Translations under genes and position numbers: made by a program | Assembly (NCBI GenBank): GCA_025617745.1 | Contig: CM046863.1 | Span: 9,598,935-9,662,934 of the forward strand | Direction: 5' to 3' | DNA length: 64,000 nucleotides | From: Heliocidaris erythrogramma | Taxonomy: Eukaryota; Echinodermata; Echinoidea; Camarodonta; Echinometridae | Notes under the pieces: generated by a model | Database searches by the model: none | What the model saw: only the letters and a program-made list of their open reading frames with translations | Told to the model about the DNA's origin: nothing | Part shown: piece by piece, positions 1-11,812 of the stretch | Numbering within the stretch: position 1 is the stretch's first letter | Layout of the letters: each line of letters opens with the position of its first letter

Positions 1-2770
1 GAAGCAGGTCACTCGGTTAATTTACAAGCTTTTGGCTCCTGGCCTTCTTCAAGTTTATTTGCTAAATCAAACAGAATGAAACAAATAGTAATAATAATAA
101 GCAACTTAACAAAACTAGAGACAACAGAACATAATTGTCATAAAGTTGGCAACAAAATCAAAAGGAGTAAGTGATATTGAAAAGATGTTACTCGCCAAAC
201 CAAAACTAAAAACAACCGTACAGAATTAACATAAAAGTGGCAACATAAATCAACATAAGTGAAATTGAAGAGATGTTACTCGGCAGGAGTATATATATAT
301 ATATATATATTCCGTTCCATCATTATCTGTTCACAAAGGGCTATGCCCGAAATATCGGATTATTGACATCTCTACGGTTTTGGGATTTATATTTGTCTTG
401 TCTATTAATATATATACATGTATATATATAACGTTTATACGAAACGATTGCTCCATTTGGTACAACTAGATATACTGGGCCCTTTTATGTGAAAGAAAAT
501 CAAAGCAAGCTGTGCAGCAATGTTACGACAGTGACTGCCTTTAAATTTCATGCATTGTCTTAAGCTTCTCTCTCCGATTGAGTCCCCCCCCCCCCCCCCC
601 CCCCCCCTCTATCTCTCTCTCTCTCACCTTTTCACCTTACCCTTGATGACACAGAAGTTTAAAATCTTTTAATTTAAAATGCAATACTTGAGAATTCTAT
701 TCAGTTTTGTTATGTATGATTTATATACCTGCATCATATAAGTTTAATGATTGAATCTTCGAGTGATTGTATGAATGTATTTTATATGTATGACTCTGAT
801 CATTGAACGATATAGCTATCAAGCTCCATGTTCTTTTTTATTGCAATAAACCGCTACAATTTAATTCAATTCAATTCGATATTAAACATTTAAATAGAAA
901 TAGTTTATTATTTGGGCCTATAATTATATCTGGTACATAGTATATGGTACTCATCAATAATGTACAGATCATTCTAGTCCAGCTTGATTTTATAATTGTG
1001 TTATGATTTTGAAGGTTCAATAACATAACATTACATAACACAACTGTTCAAGTTATCTTGTAGTCAGTAGCCCAATATTCAAATGAATCGTCAGTAGTAT
1101 TCCTTATTATAGCTTCTCCCTTGAAGACAGATTTGTAGTTGATTTGAAAGATTCAGAGCATGATATTAATTCACATGTCTGTAGTTAAACTGAAAAACTT
1201 TGTACTTTCATTTTCAAAATAATAATGCTGACTCATCTCATTTATTTTATTTATGAATACATCTCTAGCTTTCCAATCATGAATAACATGATGATAATCA
1301 ATTCATATTTACTAAGGGTGAAATATAATATGATGTCTTTAAATATGTTTAAAATTGAGATGTGGTAAAACTTTCCTTCTATCTTCAGACCTACTGAAGT
1401 AAATCATCAGATTTTGCATCAAGGCCTCACAAATATGGTCTTGCATATAATCCCCTTGAAAGAAGTTGATTGCAATTGGGTTATATATTTGTTTTTTCTT
1501 CATTTTTCTTATATTTCCTGAATAACCGGAGTGAATAGGAACAGACTACCAAGCAGTTATGATGTATACTTCTTGATGCCCAAAACATGTATCTAAAACA
1601 CTTAAATACATGTCACATGTGCCACAGACAAAGTAATATTGATATTTTAGACATAAATCGCCGTATCAATAATAGAAAAGCCTGAAGTTCATGGGCATTC
1701 TTAGAACAGTAATTTACAGGCCCCTTAAAACTGGCCAACACCCAGTCTGGCATAGTTCTGCAAATATTATTTCACTCCGCAAGTTATTAAATAAATCTTA
1801 AAATAATCTACACACGTTCCGAATGTAATTATCCACTCATGGGGGCCATTGTGTTAATTAAAAAAGTACAAAAATTCAAAATATATTTTACTTATCCCCC
1901 CTCCTCCAATGACAAAACAGTTATTGTTTACTGGCAATATTATGCATATGCGATGTCCATTTTCCCCTATTATTTCTGTAAGCAAGCAACTCTATTAAAA
2001 AGCCATGATGGGAACAATATTTAAAAAAAAAATCATTTCCACTAACACATGGTACTGTTTTGATGTCTGTAGTGATTTCAAAGATAGGCCTTTGTCATTT
2101 AAATTTATGATAAAGCATTCCTATGCTTCTGAAAGCATTGTCTTTTCAAAAACATATATTCCCCAATGAATTTAAGTTTCTTGGTATACAAGTAACAGTC
2201 TAAAGCATATATATTTCACAATTTCCATTTCCATTCACCCCGATGTTGGGGTGAATAGGAACAGTCACAAAATTCCATATAAAAATTAAATACGCTATTG
2301 ATGGAATTTCTTTTATAAGTCAATAGAAAGGTAACATAAATGGACATTTCATGGCGCCAAAATACTTGCCATGGGCTTTGGAATGAAAATGTTGTAAGGC
2401 AAAATGTGTCAAACTGTTCCTATTCACCCAGTTTTATATAGGTAACTTGATTTGCAGCTTTCTTTTGAGGTATATACATGTTAAAGGTGCATTACAGCAA
2501 CCTGTAAGGTGTATTGAAATTGTATTTTGTTATAACAATGATGTGTACTTGATGATGATGATGATGATGATAAGGATGAGGGTGATGATTCACGAGAATT
2601 TGTATGGCGCCATATTTCTGTTAACAACATGTGTTTAGCAATTGAATTACATTATGCAGTACTTATTGATTATTGCAAGCTTTATATGCAAATTAATGAT
2701 ATGATATGATATTTTAATTGCAACGTGATTTTGTGAATGTTTTAATGCATCATATATCGCAATTATTACA
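1..2770. other. AT-rich stretch without a recognised gene
   Basis: Contains a (TA)n run at about 290-310, a 24-nt C run at 584-607 followed by (TC)n, and at about 640-885 a LINE-like 3' end closing with AATTCAATTCAATTC. GGGGTGAATAGGAACAGT-type sequence recurs at about 1530, 2250 and 2410, suggesting a decayed repeat. Open frames here are short and unconvincing. Confidence 0.5.
640..885 (+). mobile_element. LINE-type 3' end with (AATTC)n tail
   Basis: TTGCAATAAACCGCTACAAT followed by repeated AATTC resembles the tails of CR1/L2-type LINEs. The same tail in reverse occurs at 47110-47140. No coding part is left. Confidence 0.35.
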
Positions 2771-2772
2771 GA

Positions 2773-3062
2773 GGCAAATTATTGATCATTGAAATTTTCT
2801 TAAATATGACTATGCGTGGATTTTGAATTAATATTTTTTACCTGCTGCTAAAAGCTGATACATATTGCATTGATATACCAGTACACTGCAGAAAGAGTCC
2901 ATGTAATAATATTATTATTACATGATGCAAATTATTGATCATTTGAATTTTCTTAAATATGACTATGCGTGTATTTTGAATTAATATGGTTTACCGGCTG
3001 CTAAAAGCTGATACATATTGCATTGATATACCAGTACACTGCAGAAAGAGTCCATGTAATAA
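2773..3062. repeat. Tandem duplication, unit about 136 bp
   Basis: 2773-2909 and 2927-3062 are nearly identical (GCAAATTATTGATCAT start, AGAGTCCATGTAATAA end), offset 154 bp, with an ATTATTATT spacer. Only a handful of substitutions separate them, so the duplication is recent. Confidence 0.9.
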
Positions 3063-3426
3063 CAAATCAAAACAGAAAACTGAATAAAGCGAAATCGTAG
3101 CGCTCCACAAAATCTATGTAGTGGTATTGACTTATATGAAATAAATAAATATATATGTATATATTCATTCAAATATTATACTAATATCTTGAGGTTTGGT
3201 ACCGGTAAACAAATGTGACAAGGTGATACAGTTTAGGATGTCTGCAGGGATGGCATCTTTGACAATTTTGCCATGCTGTTATATCAGTTTGGACTACATA
3301 TAAGATTTACTCACTGACTGAAGGAAAGCAACCGAGAAAAACATGTTAATAATTAAAAAAAAAAAAATAAGTGAGATAAAGCGATTTGCAAAAGTTTATA
3401 TGAAATCGGATGAACAATAACAAAGT

Positions 3427-3633
3427 TACACTGTAAAAAAAACTGTCTGTAATTTTACAGAAAATCTGGTGTCAGCAGAGTCGCCATAGTGATCAATGTA
3501 AAAATACAGATTAGTTGTAACTTTTTCCTATGACATTGATGTACTAATAACATCAGATTAGCTGTTATGAGTAAATACAGAACTAATCTGTATTTTTTCC
3601 CCTGTAAAAAATACAGATATTTTTTACTGTGTA
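3427..3633. mobile_element. MITE with TACACTGTAAAAAA ends
   Basis: Left TACACTGTAAAAAA and right inverted TACACAGTAAAAAA, with further internal complementarity (ACAGA..AATCTGTATTTTT). About 207 bp, no coding capacity. The ends resemble hAT-type MITEs. Confidence 0.6.
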
Positions 3634-3879
3634 TAGTAGTTTTCAAAATATGATGACTTACTATGACTTACTATGATACATATACGGACGTTCAACAATG
3701 AAACATTTGTATGACAAAGTTTCTTTCCACGGGTGCATAAAATATGATACCCGTGGTATATTATGTATGGCAAAAATATACAGAAAGGTACCTTTTTTCA
3801 AGCAAACCATTTGAGAGTTTTCATGATCTTGTCTTTAAAATTGTATGATGTCTTCCTTTCACAGAGAGGGAGAGGGATG

Positions 3880-3883
3880 GAAG

Positions 3884-3917
<34 letters not shown>
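3880..3917. repeat. (GA)n microsatellite
   Basis: An uninterrupted AG/GA dinucleotide tract. It creates spurious open frames on both strands. Confidence 0.9.
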
Positions 3918-3920
<3 letters not shown>

Positions 3921-4175
3921 ATAACTATGGGAACCAACATTTTGATTTCAGGCTGAATCGACTTTTTGCTATGTACAGGGGCAGATTGGGACTGAAATTC
4001 AGTTGGGGAATTCCGATGCAGCTGGCCCACTCAACTAATAAGATAGATAAACCGGCCTTCGGACCACAAATCGACCAGCCCTCAAGTGAAAGTATCGAGC
4101 GGCCCATGGGGGGGGGGGGGGGGGATTCCCCTGTTACTACATAAAGCCGCACCGATTCTTTTAAGCTTAATATGG

Positions 4176-4890
4176 CTTAACCCTAATAGGACCGGGGGGG
4201 GGGGCGGATTCCGCCCCCCCCCCTCGACGTTTCGCGTAATATGTTCGCATCGCGAAAAGCAGTCACCACGCCGCTTCACTACTTTTTTCTTTCAAGTCTT
4301 GCGCAACTTTTGAGACCAAATTTGTGATGTCCGCGCGTGCGGTTCCGGAGTTACGCAACATTTCGTAAGTGCATGTCAGACCCAAAATTGCTCAAAAACG
4401 TGATTTTGTGTACAAATCCAATGCAAATTGTGTTTCCAGCTAAAATTCATAAATGTTTCATTATTTTTACTTTTACTGTTTAAAAACAATTAATTTTATG
4501 TTGTTTATGATTAAAATAGTGTCGCCGACGAATTCCATCGAAAAAACAATAAAAAACAAAAAGTCGAAAAACAAAGAAATACATAAGAAATTAAAAAAAC
4601 AATAAAATACATAAGAAAAAAAGGATTTTACCGAATTTTTTTTTTGGTTTATTTGATCAGAATCTGACAAAGAGTCTCTATACAAAAAATTAGCAGTTTT
4701 GGGGCTTTATTTAATTAATTAGAGCAAACCATTAATTTTATGCATAAATTAGCATAATTAATTAGTTGTGACATTTTTCGGAGAAATTGACTATACAGTT
4801 TTGTAGATTACGTGGTCGGCGACGTGTGTGCCGATTTTCGTTGCGAATGCGCGTTGGACGGCCGAGATCTTAGGGGGGGGGCGGAATCAG

Positions 4891-4928
<38 letters not shown>

Positions 4929-4970
4929 CTGTGAGATGGGTCTAAATAACCCGGCTCTATTAGGGTTAAG
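4176..4970. mobile_element. Inverted-repeat element with poly-G/C ends
   Basis: Left CTTAACCCTAATAGG and right, inverted, CTTAACCCTAATAG, followed by G/C runs. The interior (4283-4625) is a repeat also found at 57147-57478. A 36-nt C run lies at 4891-4926. No transposase. Confidence 0.65.
4283..4625 (+). repeat. Dispersed repeat, copy 1
   Basis: Begins TTTCTTTCAAGTCTTGCGC and is alignable with 57147-57478 over about 330 bp with substitutions and indels, including TGTACAAA..CAATG.AAATTGTG. Confidence 0.75.
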
Positions 4971-5204
4971 GCGGATTCACACCGAACACGACAAACGACA
5001 AACGACACGACAGCACGACATGAACGACTTTCTGAAAAATCGCTCTAATGCAAACCCTATGGCACCGTGCACACTGCCACGACGTTTTCCGAAACGTCGT
5101 GCACGACGTTTTTAGGGGTTTTTAGTCGTTTCAGAAAATCGCTCAGCGAGCGATTTTCCCAGCACGACAAAACGACATTTTGGCCACCAACCAATTAGCG
5201 TGGA

Positions 5205-5466
5205 GGATTTGCAGTGACGTCATATTTATCCAAGGCTGCTAATTGATGGCAGAAACTTTTCATTTCTCCAGCTAATATCTCTATGGGATTTTACGTGTAA
5301 ATTATTTTATCGCACCGCACAAAAAGTACCATAGAGCTATGCACAAAAACACAGCACTCGTTATGTTTTCGTCGAGTCCAACCAAAACGAGATTTCCAAG
5401 TTACATACGGTACTTGTCTGATTGATCCTTCCTTTGGTTGAAAGGTTGCTGAAAATTTATCTTCGG
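5205..5466 (+). promoter_or_regulatory. CRE-like promoter candidate and donor site
   Basis: TGACGTCA (CRE) lies at about 5214-5222. A good donor, TTCG then GTAAGTAAA, follows at about 5466. Together they look like a promoter and first exon. No reading frame of note starts here. Confidence 0.3.
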
Positions 5467-5579
5467 TAAGTAAAACTAAGCCTAATTTGATGAGAGGTCT
5501 ATATATTTAATGTTTGACCAACTTATCAAAGGCCAATGTTTGACCAACTTGACAAAGACCAAAACCAACGCTAACAATA

Positions 5580-6620
5580 ACAATACAGTAGGCCTATAGG
5601 TCTAGGCCTAGATCTCACTAGAGTCTAGACTGCAGACTGAATAAATGGTGGCTAAACCAAACTTTACTTAGCCCTAGCCTAGCTGTATGAGCAAATTCAA
5701 TGAGAAGATCTAGATCTAGATCCCTGGCTCCAGATCTAACTTAGAATAGATCCAGCTGTCTAACTTGTTTTAGATATAATTCCTATAAACATTAACATAT
5801 AAACTAAACTAAAGTAAAGCTAAACTCAAGCCCGGTCCCAGGACCATTCCAGGTCCAGTTCTGGAGACAAGCGGAGGGGGCATGGTATGGACTATGGCTG
5901 GGGCCATCAATGGCCATCAATCCGTTTAAAGTCAGAGCTAATATGGTCTCGATCCGGGGGTCTGGATATGACTAGTATCATGGTCTAGTGTCTGTAAAAT
6001 CTACAGAGAGAGAGAGAGGGAGAGAGACCCCCTCCCCCAAAAACAAACAAACAAAAAACAACCCCAAACCCCAAAACAAACGATACAAAACAAAACCAAA
6101 ACACTGGCTGCAAATTTCGAACCTGTCACTGACTTTAAACGTTACTAGGCCTAACTGTTAGACCCTCAAATTGACATAGTCACACTAGGCCTATTGTTAG
6201 TTCTTAATTTGTTATGAAGAGCCTAGGCTAGGCCTATACTTTGGCCTTGGGGAGGGGGGGGGGGGGTGGGGGCTTGTACTTTACTAAGCTGTATTAGGAT
6301 TTAGGTCCAGATCTAGAGCCTAGGCCAAATAATATTGGTCTAGGCCCTAGATTCTAAGTTAGGCAAGCATCTAGTCTCTATACTCTGAATTTAAAATATT
6401 TGTATCTATAGGCTAGGCCTATTATCAATTTACATGTCATTGACTAACATGAGATCTAGAGTCTATAGGCCTATAACTTTATGTCGATCTAACTTAGATC
6501 TAAGTCAGACCCTTTTTTCTTATTTGTAGGTCTAGATATAGGCCTAGTGTTTCCTTTTCTTTGTCATTGTTGAGTATAAAAAGAATGATGTATACAGTGT
6601 AGAGTCTAGAGTTTGACTTC
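5580..6620. repeat. CTAG/AGGCCT-rich low-complexity tract
   Basis: Dense TAGGCCTAG, TCTAGATCTAGA and GATCTAG words in both orientations over about 1 kb. No gene. The same words return at about 13310-13340. Confidence 0.7.
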
Positions 6621-6885
6621 ATTTTTTAGGCCTCATTTTTTAGTCTAAACTGTTAGACTCGTCCATATCCTTTTGTTTTAGGTAGTTTTGTTGTTGTTTT
6701 TTTAATCAAAGCATTTTCAGTAGATCTAGAAGCAGTAAAAAGTTACAGGCCAATAACAATAAAAAAGGAGGAAGAAAATAATCAGATAAATTTTACATAA
6801 TTAAGGCAATAAAACTAAAATTTTCAGAGAGTTTTTTTTCAGTAGGGCTACAAATCTCTGCAATAGGGATGTCAAAGATCTAGCA

Positions 6886-7075
6886 GTGGCAGATTTAGGG
6901 GGGCATCCCCTTTTTGCTTGTCAGAGAATTTGAAGGGAAACTGGATCAAAAAAAAAAAAAAAACCTTTTTTTCTTCTTCTTTGCTTGTCAGAAAAGTTTT
7001 CTGAGATATTCCCTCCCCCCCCCCCCCCCCCCCTTTGACAAAGTCCTGATTCCTGGATCCACCCCTGGATCTAGA
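6886..7075 (+). mobile_element. GTGGCGGATTTAG-type G/C-run element
   Basis: AGTGGCAGATTTAGGGGGGC start, TTTGCTTGTCAGAGAATTTG interior (twice), a C run, and a GGATCCACCCCTGGATC end. The same interior recurs at about 9709-9725. Confidence 0.5.
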
Positions 7076-7462
7076 GTTGATGTAGATCTACAATGTATAT
7101 GTATTTATGTATATTCTACTTGCTGTTTATAAACCCGTAAGCTAGTCTACATTGAGAAAAAGGGACGAATCCCATCACTTGTTTGAGTGGGAGCATAGCA
7201 AGTTATGAATCAAATTATATATCACTAGTGTCTTTATTATGATTTATCATATGCCATATCACTAAATAAACTTATGATAGATTGAAATAGGTTAAATTTT
7301 ATGTTTCACTTTCAAGTTGAATAATTACATAAATTTACATAAGACCACCCATTCTATATGAGACTACATGTGGATTTCTAAGATGAAATAAACCTTACAT
7401 ATTTATGAACCCGTTTATTTGTAGTCTTATTTTTTGCTATTTTCTTCCTCTATTTTTTTGCA

Positions 7463-8900
7463 GCATAAAAGAATGGGCCATGATGAACTTCTGGAAACCC
7501 AGGCAAATCGCTGTACAAAGATGAGCATATTAAAGGCGAGACACATTTGCTGAAAGATTGCCAGCAAGCTTGAAAGATCTGGTAATTATTTTGTTTCATT
7601 CAACTCTATAATGAAGTTAAAGATTCGTTTGGAGATGGAAACTGCTAAGTCGTTTTTATATCTAGATACTTTACATACAGTACATCCCCCATTAATTATG
7701 TTCTTATAAATAAAACATAAAGCACGTCGGAATTCACCTAGTCAAATGATTTCTTTTAATACTGCTTTAATTTTTTAAATCATTATTATTGTCAGCATTG
7801 TTATTTTGTCTTTTAAAGAAAATTATTATTATTTTCATTTTGCTTTGTTATTTCTTATCCTGGCAAAAATACAATAATGATCTAATTTCCTTTCTCACTA
7901 AATTTACAGGAGAAAGTACTGAATGTAGTTTGGTCAACATACATGTACAGGCTTGTTTCATGCAGTACAAGAACATGGGGAAGAACGAGGGAAGAGAAGT
8001 GGAACTGGTGCATCATCATTTCAGGTCATCACACTCCCGTTTCCCGTCATCAAGGGAAAATACTAACGTACATGTACTAGTATTGTTGATTTCACATCCT
8101 TACCTAGAGAGTAAGTACAATTTTATTTATAGTACAATACATGTAACAATCCAATTGTTTCCCAATGCATGAATTCATGAAAATTGGGGATGGGTGTTCA
8201 TTCAAAGTCGTGTCAAATAGTTGATCTGCTTCGTTTTAATAGGGAAATAATTTATACCCTGATCTTCTACATAAGCTTTGTCATGGTCCTACACAACCAT
8301 AACATTTAAACACTGATCATGCATACTTTTGTTATAGTCCCTTGCTATGTAAAGTGGTGTTTTCTCATCTTATTATAGTTCTGTTCATTCAAGTAAATGT
8401 TTAGTTACTTTGATGTATGTGTTTTGTGAAAAAAAATGTTATACAATTGTACTAGTCACTTGGTAGCTATGATGTAATGATGTTAGGAAGGCTATATCAT
8501 TGTTTAATTCCTTTTTCATTTTGTAGGGCACACATCTACAAGAGATTGTACCTGGTAGCTGATGCAAAAGGATGCTCTCAAGGACAAGAGGGAATGAACT
8601 TGAAGCCATTCATCATTCTCACATAGCAGTGTCTCCCCCAGTCCATCGGCTGCTCATATCGATACTCCCTGTGTCACCACACCCTTCCTTGTATTTCCTA
8701 GTACCCCAGTACCCCCTGCCCCCCCCCCCCCCCCCCCGATCTCAATCCTCAAATGATCTCACAATGGAGTGTGCAAGGACACACCGAAGGCATAAAAAAA
8801 TGAAGTTGACAGAATCGATTCATTTCAGTATTCTGAATAACAGTCTTACTCCCATGAAGAATTTCATTTTACAGCCCCTATAACTACATGTATGTTACTT
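7463..8900 (+). ncRNA. Possible spliced, apparently noncoding transcript
   Basis: Acceptors TTTTTTGCAG (7462), AAATTTACAG (about 7909) and ATTTTGTAG (about 8526) each follow pyrimidine-rich tracts. Donor-like GTAATT (about 7581) and GTAAGTAC (about 8111) lie between them. With the donor near 5466 this resembles a four-exon transcript. Frames across the junctions are stopped early (for example MGHDELLETQANRC then a stop), so a noncoding or decayed gene is likelier than a protein gene. Confidence 0.25.
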
Positions 8901-9145
8901 CTCTTCCTTAATTTGCTACATGTTATGCATTACCACTGGTTAGATTGTTATTAGTCTGCAATAAGTAATTTCTTTTAGTGGGGACATTTAAACTTTTGCC
9001 AAATCTCTATTTCAAAATGTAACTGTGGTTAATGTTGTTGAATATCAAGTTACGTCCGCCCCCTTACATATGTTTGTGTTGAGATAACTTATATAGAAAT
9101 AGAAAACAAAAATTCAAGTACTTTCCTAATGTCTGGAGGTACCCA

Positions 9146-9359
9146 GTGGCGGCACCAAGGGGGGGGGGGGGCATTTGCCCCCACCCCCAGTCAGAAGCTT
9201 TGCCCCCCCCCCCCCCCCCCAGTTGCCCCCCAATAATTTTCGGAGTGAAAAAAAATAAAAGGGTGGACATTTTTTTTTGTCCGCCCTTGCCCCCCAACAT
9301 TTTCTTTTGCCCCCCATTTGGCCCCCCCCCCCCACTTTAAAAATCCTTGTGCCGCCACA
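9146..9359. mobile_element. Short inverted-end element with an 11-bp target duplication
   Basis: Starts GTGGCGGCACCAAGG and ends CCTTGTGCCGCCACA (inverted). GGAGGTACCCA flanks it at 9135-9145 and 9360-9370. The interior is G and C runs with TTTT tracts. Clean insertion, no coding. Confidence 0.8.
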
Positions 9360-9568
9360 GGAGGTACCCAAAATCCATATAAAATATAGAAGCCTGCACA
9401 ACTATTTTCAATTAAGAAAATATATTTTTCTGGTCATTTTGTCTATAAAATATGGTAAAGAGTGAGTGTATAAGACAAAACTCCCCCCCCCCCCCTCCCC
9501 ATATAGTGTGCGGTGGGTGTTTGTCGCGGGAATACCACCATTTTCACACAAAATTTATGTTCCAAAGC

Positions 9569-9770
9569 AGTGGCGGATTTAGTAGGAGGGGCACATTCGG
9601 CCCGTGCCCCCCCCCCTTTTTTGGAAGAAAAATATGCATTGAGCCCCCCTTTCTTTTCGATTGTGCCACCCCCCCCCCCCCCATTTTAGAACGAAAACCT
9701 TTTTTTTTTGCTTGTCAGAGAATTATTTTTTTTAGTTCCCACCCCCCCCCCGGAAAACTGATTGAATTAT
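9569..9770 (+). mobile_element. Another GTGGCGGATTTAG-type element
   Basis: AGTGGCGGATTTAGTAGGAG start, three C runs, and TTTGCTTGTCAGAGAATTATT as in the copy at 6886. Confidence 0.5.
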
Positions 9771-10307
9771 TCCGAATAGACAACAAAGATCATCAATTTT
9801 ATGTAGGCCTATTTCTTCAATAATATACTCACACGACCACAATAATGAAGAAAGAAAACGTAGCTGTGATTATTCCGAATAAACAGCAAATATCACTTTT
9901 GTAATTCTTCAACATAGTCACATGACCAATTTAAGAACTTTCAGAAAATCCAAATAAAGTATAAATGATTTCAAGATTTCAAAATATAAAACTTCCGTCT
10001 TATGTTTACAATTATTTTGATGAATATAATGATGAATTTGAAATGAATTCTATCACGACATTCTCATCATCGAAGACGACATCACCTTCTCTCCAGCACG
10101 ACGTTTTAGCGAATGTCGTGAGTGGTGTGCACTGTTTTTTTGCCGTTTATCGTGTAGCATGTCGTGCTGTCGTGTCGTTTGTCGTGTGTCGTGTTTGGTG
10201 TGAATCCGCCTTTTAGGGGGCACCTATCAAAAGAGGAAATGGCGTTTATCACAGGTGGAAAGGGGCATTTTTCAGAAATTACTTACTGGGAGCACAACCT
10301 CTAGCCA

Positions 10308-11434
10308 GGCGCGTAGCCAGGGGGGGGGGGCGATGGGGCTGTCGCCCCCCCCCCCCCCCGAAAAAAAAAAGCGAGAGCGAAAAAGTGGGGGGAAGTGAGA
10401 GAAAAAAAGCCTAAAAAGTTGCTACGAGCCGTTATCTTTCTATCCAAATTTGCTAAAACGGCAAAGTTTTCGCGCTTCGCGCGGGAAGGGGATACTCCCC
10501 TTTATCTTTCAAATTTGCCAGAATGTCAAAAATTTCGCGCTTCGCACGGGAAGGGGGAAACTCCCCCCCCCCCCCCCTCCCTGCCCCCCAAAAAACGCCA
10601 AAAAAAGAAAAGAAAAAAAAGCCTTAAAAGTTGCTACGAGCCGTTATATTTCTATCCAAATTTGCTAAAACGGCAAAGTTTTCGCGCTTCGCGCGGGAAG
10701 GGGATACTCCCCTTTATCTTTCAAATTTGCCAGAATGTCAAAAATTTCGCGCTTCGCACGGGAAGGGGGAAACTCCCCCCCCCCCCCCCCTCCCTCCCTG
10801 CGCGCCCACCACTGTTAAATACTGTGCTGTATTGCGTCCAAATAATTGAAAAGCAGTCATGGCATCGAACTAACTTTTCGCCTGAAAAAAGGTGCACGAG
10901 CCGTCATCTTTCTTTCATATTTGTCAGAACGTCAAAGCTTTCGCCCTGATCTCGCTGGAAGGAAGAAACTCCCCCTCGATCCCTGTGCCCCCCCCCCCCC
11001 CGTTGTTATTACAGTGCAGTATTGCATGCACCCAAATAATTGAAAAGCAGTCAGCGGAGCGTCGAACTAACTTTCCGCCTAAAAAAAAAGGTGCTAGGGC
11101 CTACGAGCCGTTATCTTTCTCTCGAATTTGCTCAAAAGTCAAAACTCCCCCCTACCTGCACCCCCGTTGCCTATAGTGCAGTATATCACCCAAATAATTG
11201 AAAAGCAGTCAGAGCGTCGAACTAACTTTCCGCCTAAAATAAAGGTACTACGAGCCCTTATCTTTCTCTTGAATTTGCTCAAATGTCAAAGCTTTCGCGC
11301 TTCGCGCGGGAAGGGGGAAACTCCCCCTCCCTGCATCCACCCCCTGGGGAGCACGCTTCGCGTGCTCATCAGCAATTTCGTAGGCTTCGCGTGCTCAACC
11401 GCACCCCCTAAAATGAAATCCTGGCTACGCGGCT
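10308..11434. mobile_element. GCGCGTAGCCAGG-ended element with internal tandem repeats
   Basis: The left end GGCGCGTAGCCAGG is mirrored at the right by CCTGGCTACGCGGC. Inside, five units share TACGAGCCGTTATCTTTCT and TTCGCGCTTCGCGCGGGAAG; the first two (about 10400-10610 and 10615-10800) are almost identical. Poly-C runs follow each unit. The open frames here are repeat translations, not genes. Confidence 0.7.
10400..11330 (+). repeat. Minisatellite of about 212-bp units, five copies
   Basis: TACGAGCC.TTATCTTTCT begins units near 10424, 10636, 10893, 11101 and 11249. Copies 1 and 2 are nearly identical; copies 3 to 5 are shortened and diverged. Confidence 0.75.
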
Positions 11435-11812
11435 GCCCGTCTAGCTGTCTTCAGTCTTCACGGTTACATGAAGCAGGGAAAATCAGAGAATCAGAGATTT
11501 TGCGCTTCTGGATTCATTGGGGGGGGGGGGGGGGGGGGGGCAAAACGATATATTTGCCCCCATATTTTCTTGGGAGGGGGGAACAAGCCGGCCTGCCCCC
11601 CAGGTTTGACGCCCCTGAATACATGTCGAAAAATAAAATGAAATAAATGGAATGAATTATAAATGGAGTAAATGGCATAATTTTTTTTAGAAATAAATAA
11701 ATTATTTTCCTGGGTCTCATTGCTGCTAAGCTCTAGGGATATTGTGAACAAAAATATACCCTCCCAAAGATTTCTAATGGATATTAATTCTACTATAACA
11801 ACATATGGATAA

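Larger units (their letters stand above)
4968..10212. mobile_element. Possible 5.2 kb element with long sub-repetitive inverted ends
   Basis: The left end AAGGCGGATTCACACCGAAC continues as repeats of ACGACAAACG. The right end read inverted is AAGGCGGATTCACACCAAAC with the same repeats. About 50 of the first 55 bases match, and weaker similarity extends to about 140 bp (GTGCACAC...ACGACGTTTT). No transposase frame is left, and other elements fill the interior. The two ends could instead be separate short elements in opposite orientation. Confidence 0.5.

Noticed and set aside
7789-8172. 127-codon plus-strand frame
   Set aside because: The first half is AT-rich intron-like sequence before a good acceptor at about 7909, and no family motif is present. 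It is better treated as part of a possible noncoding transcript.
4050-11650. Many open frames with long Pro or Gly runs
   Set aside because: They are translations of poly-C and poly-G tracts on both strands, with no domain, codon bias or splice support.
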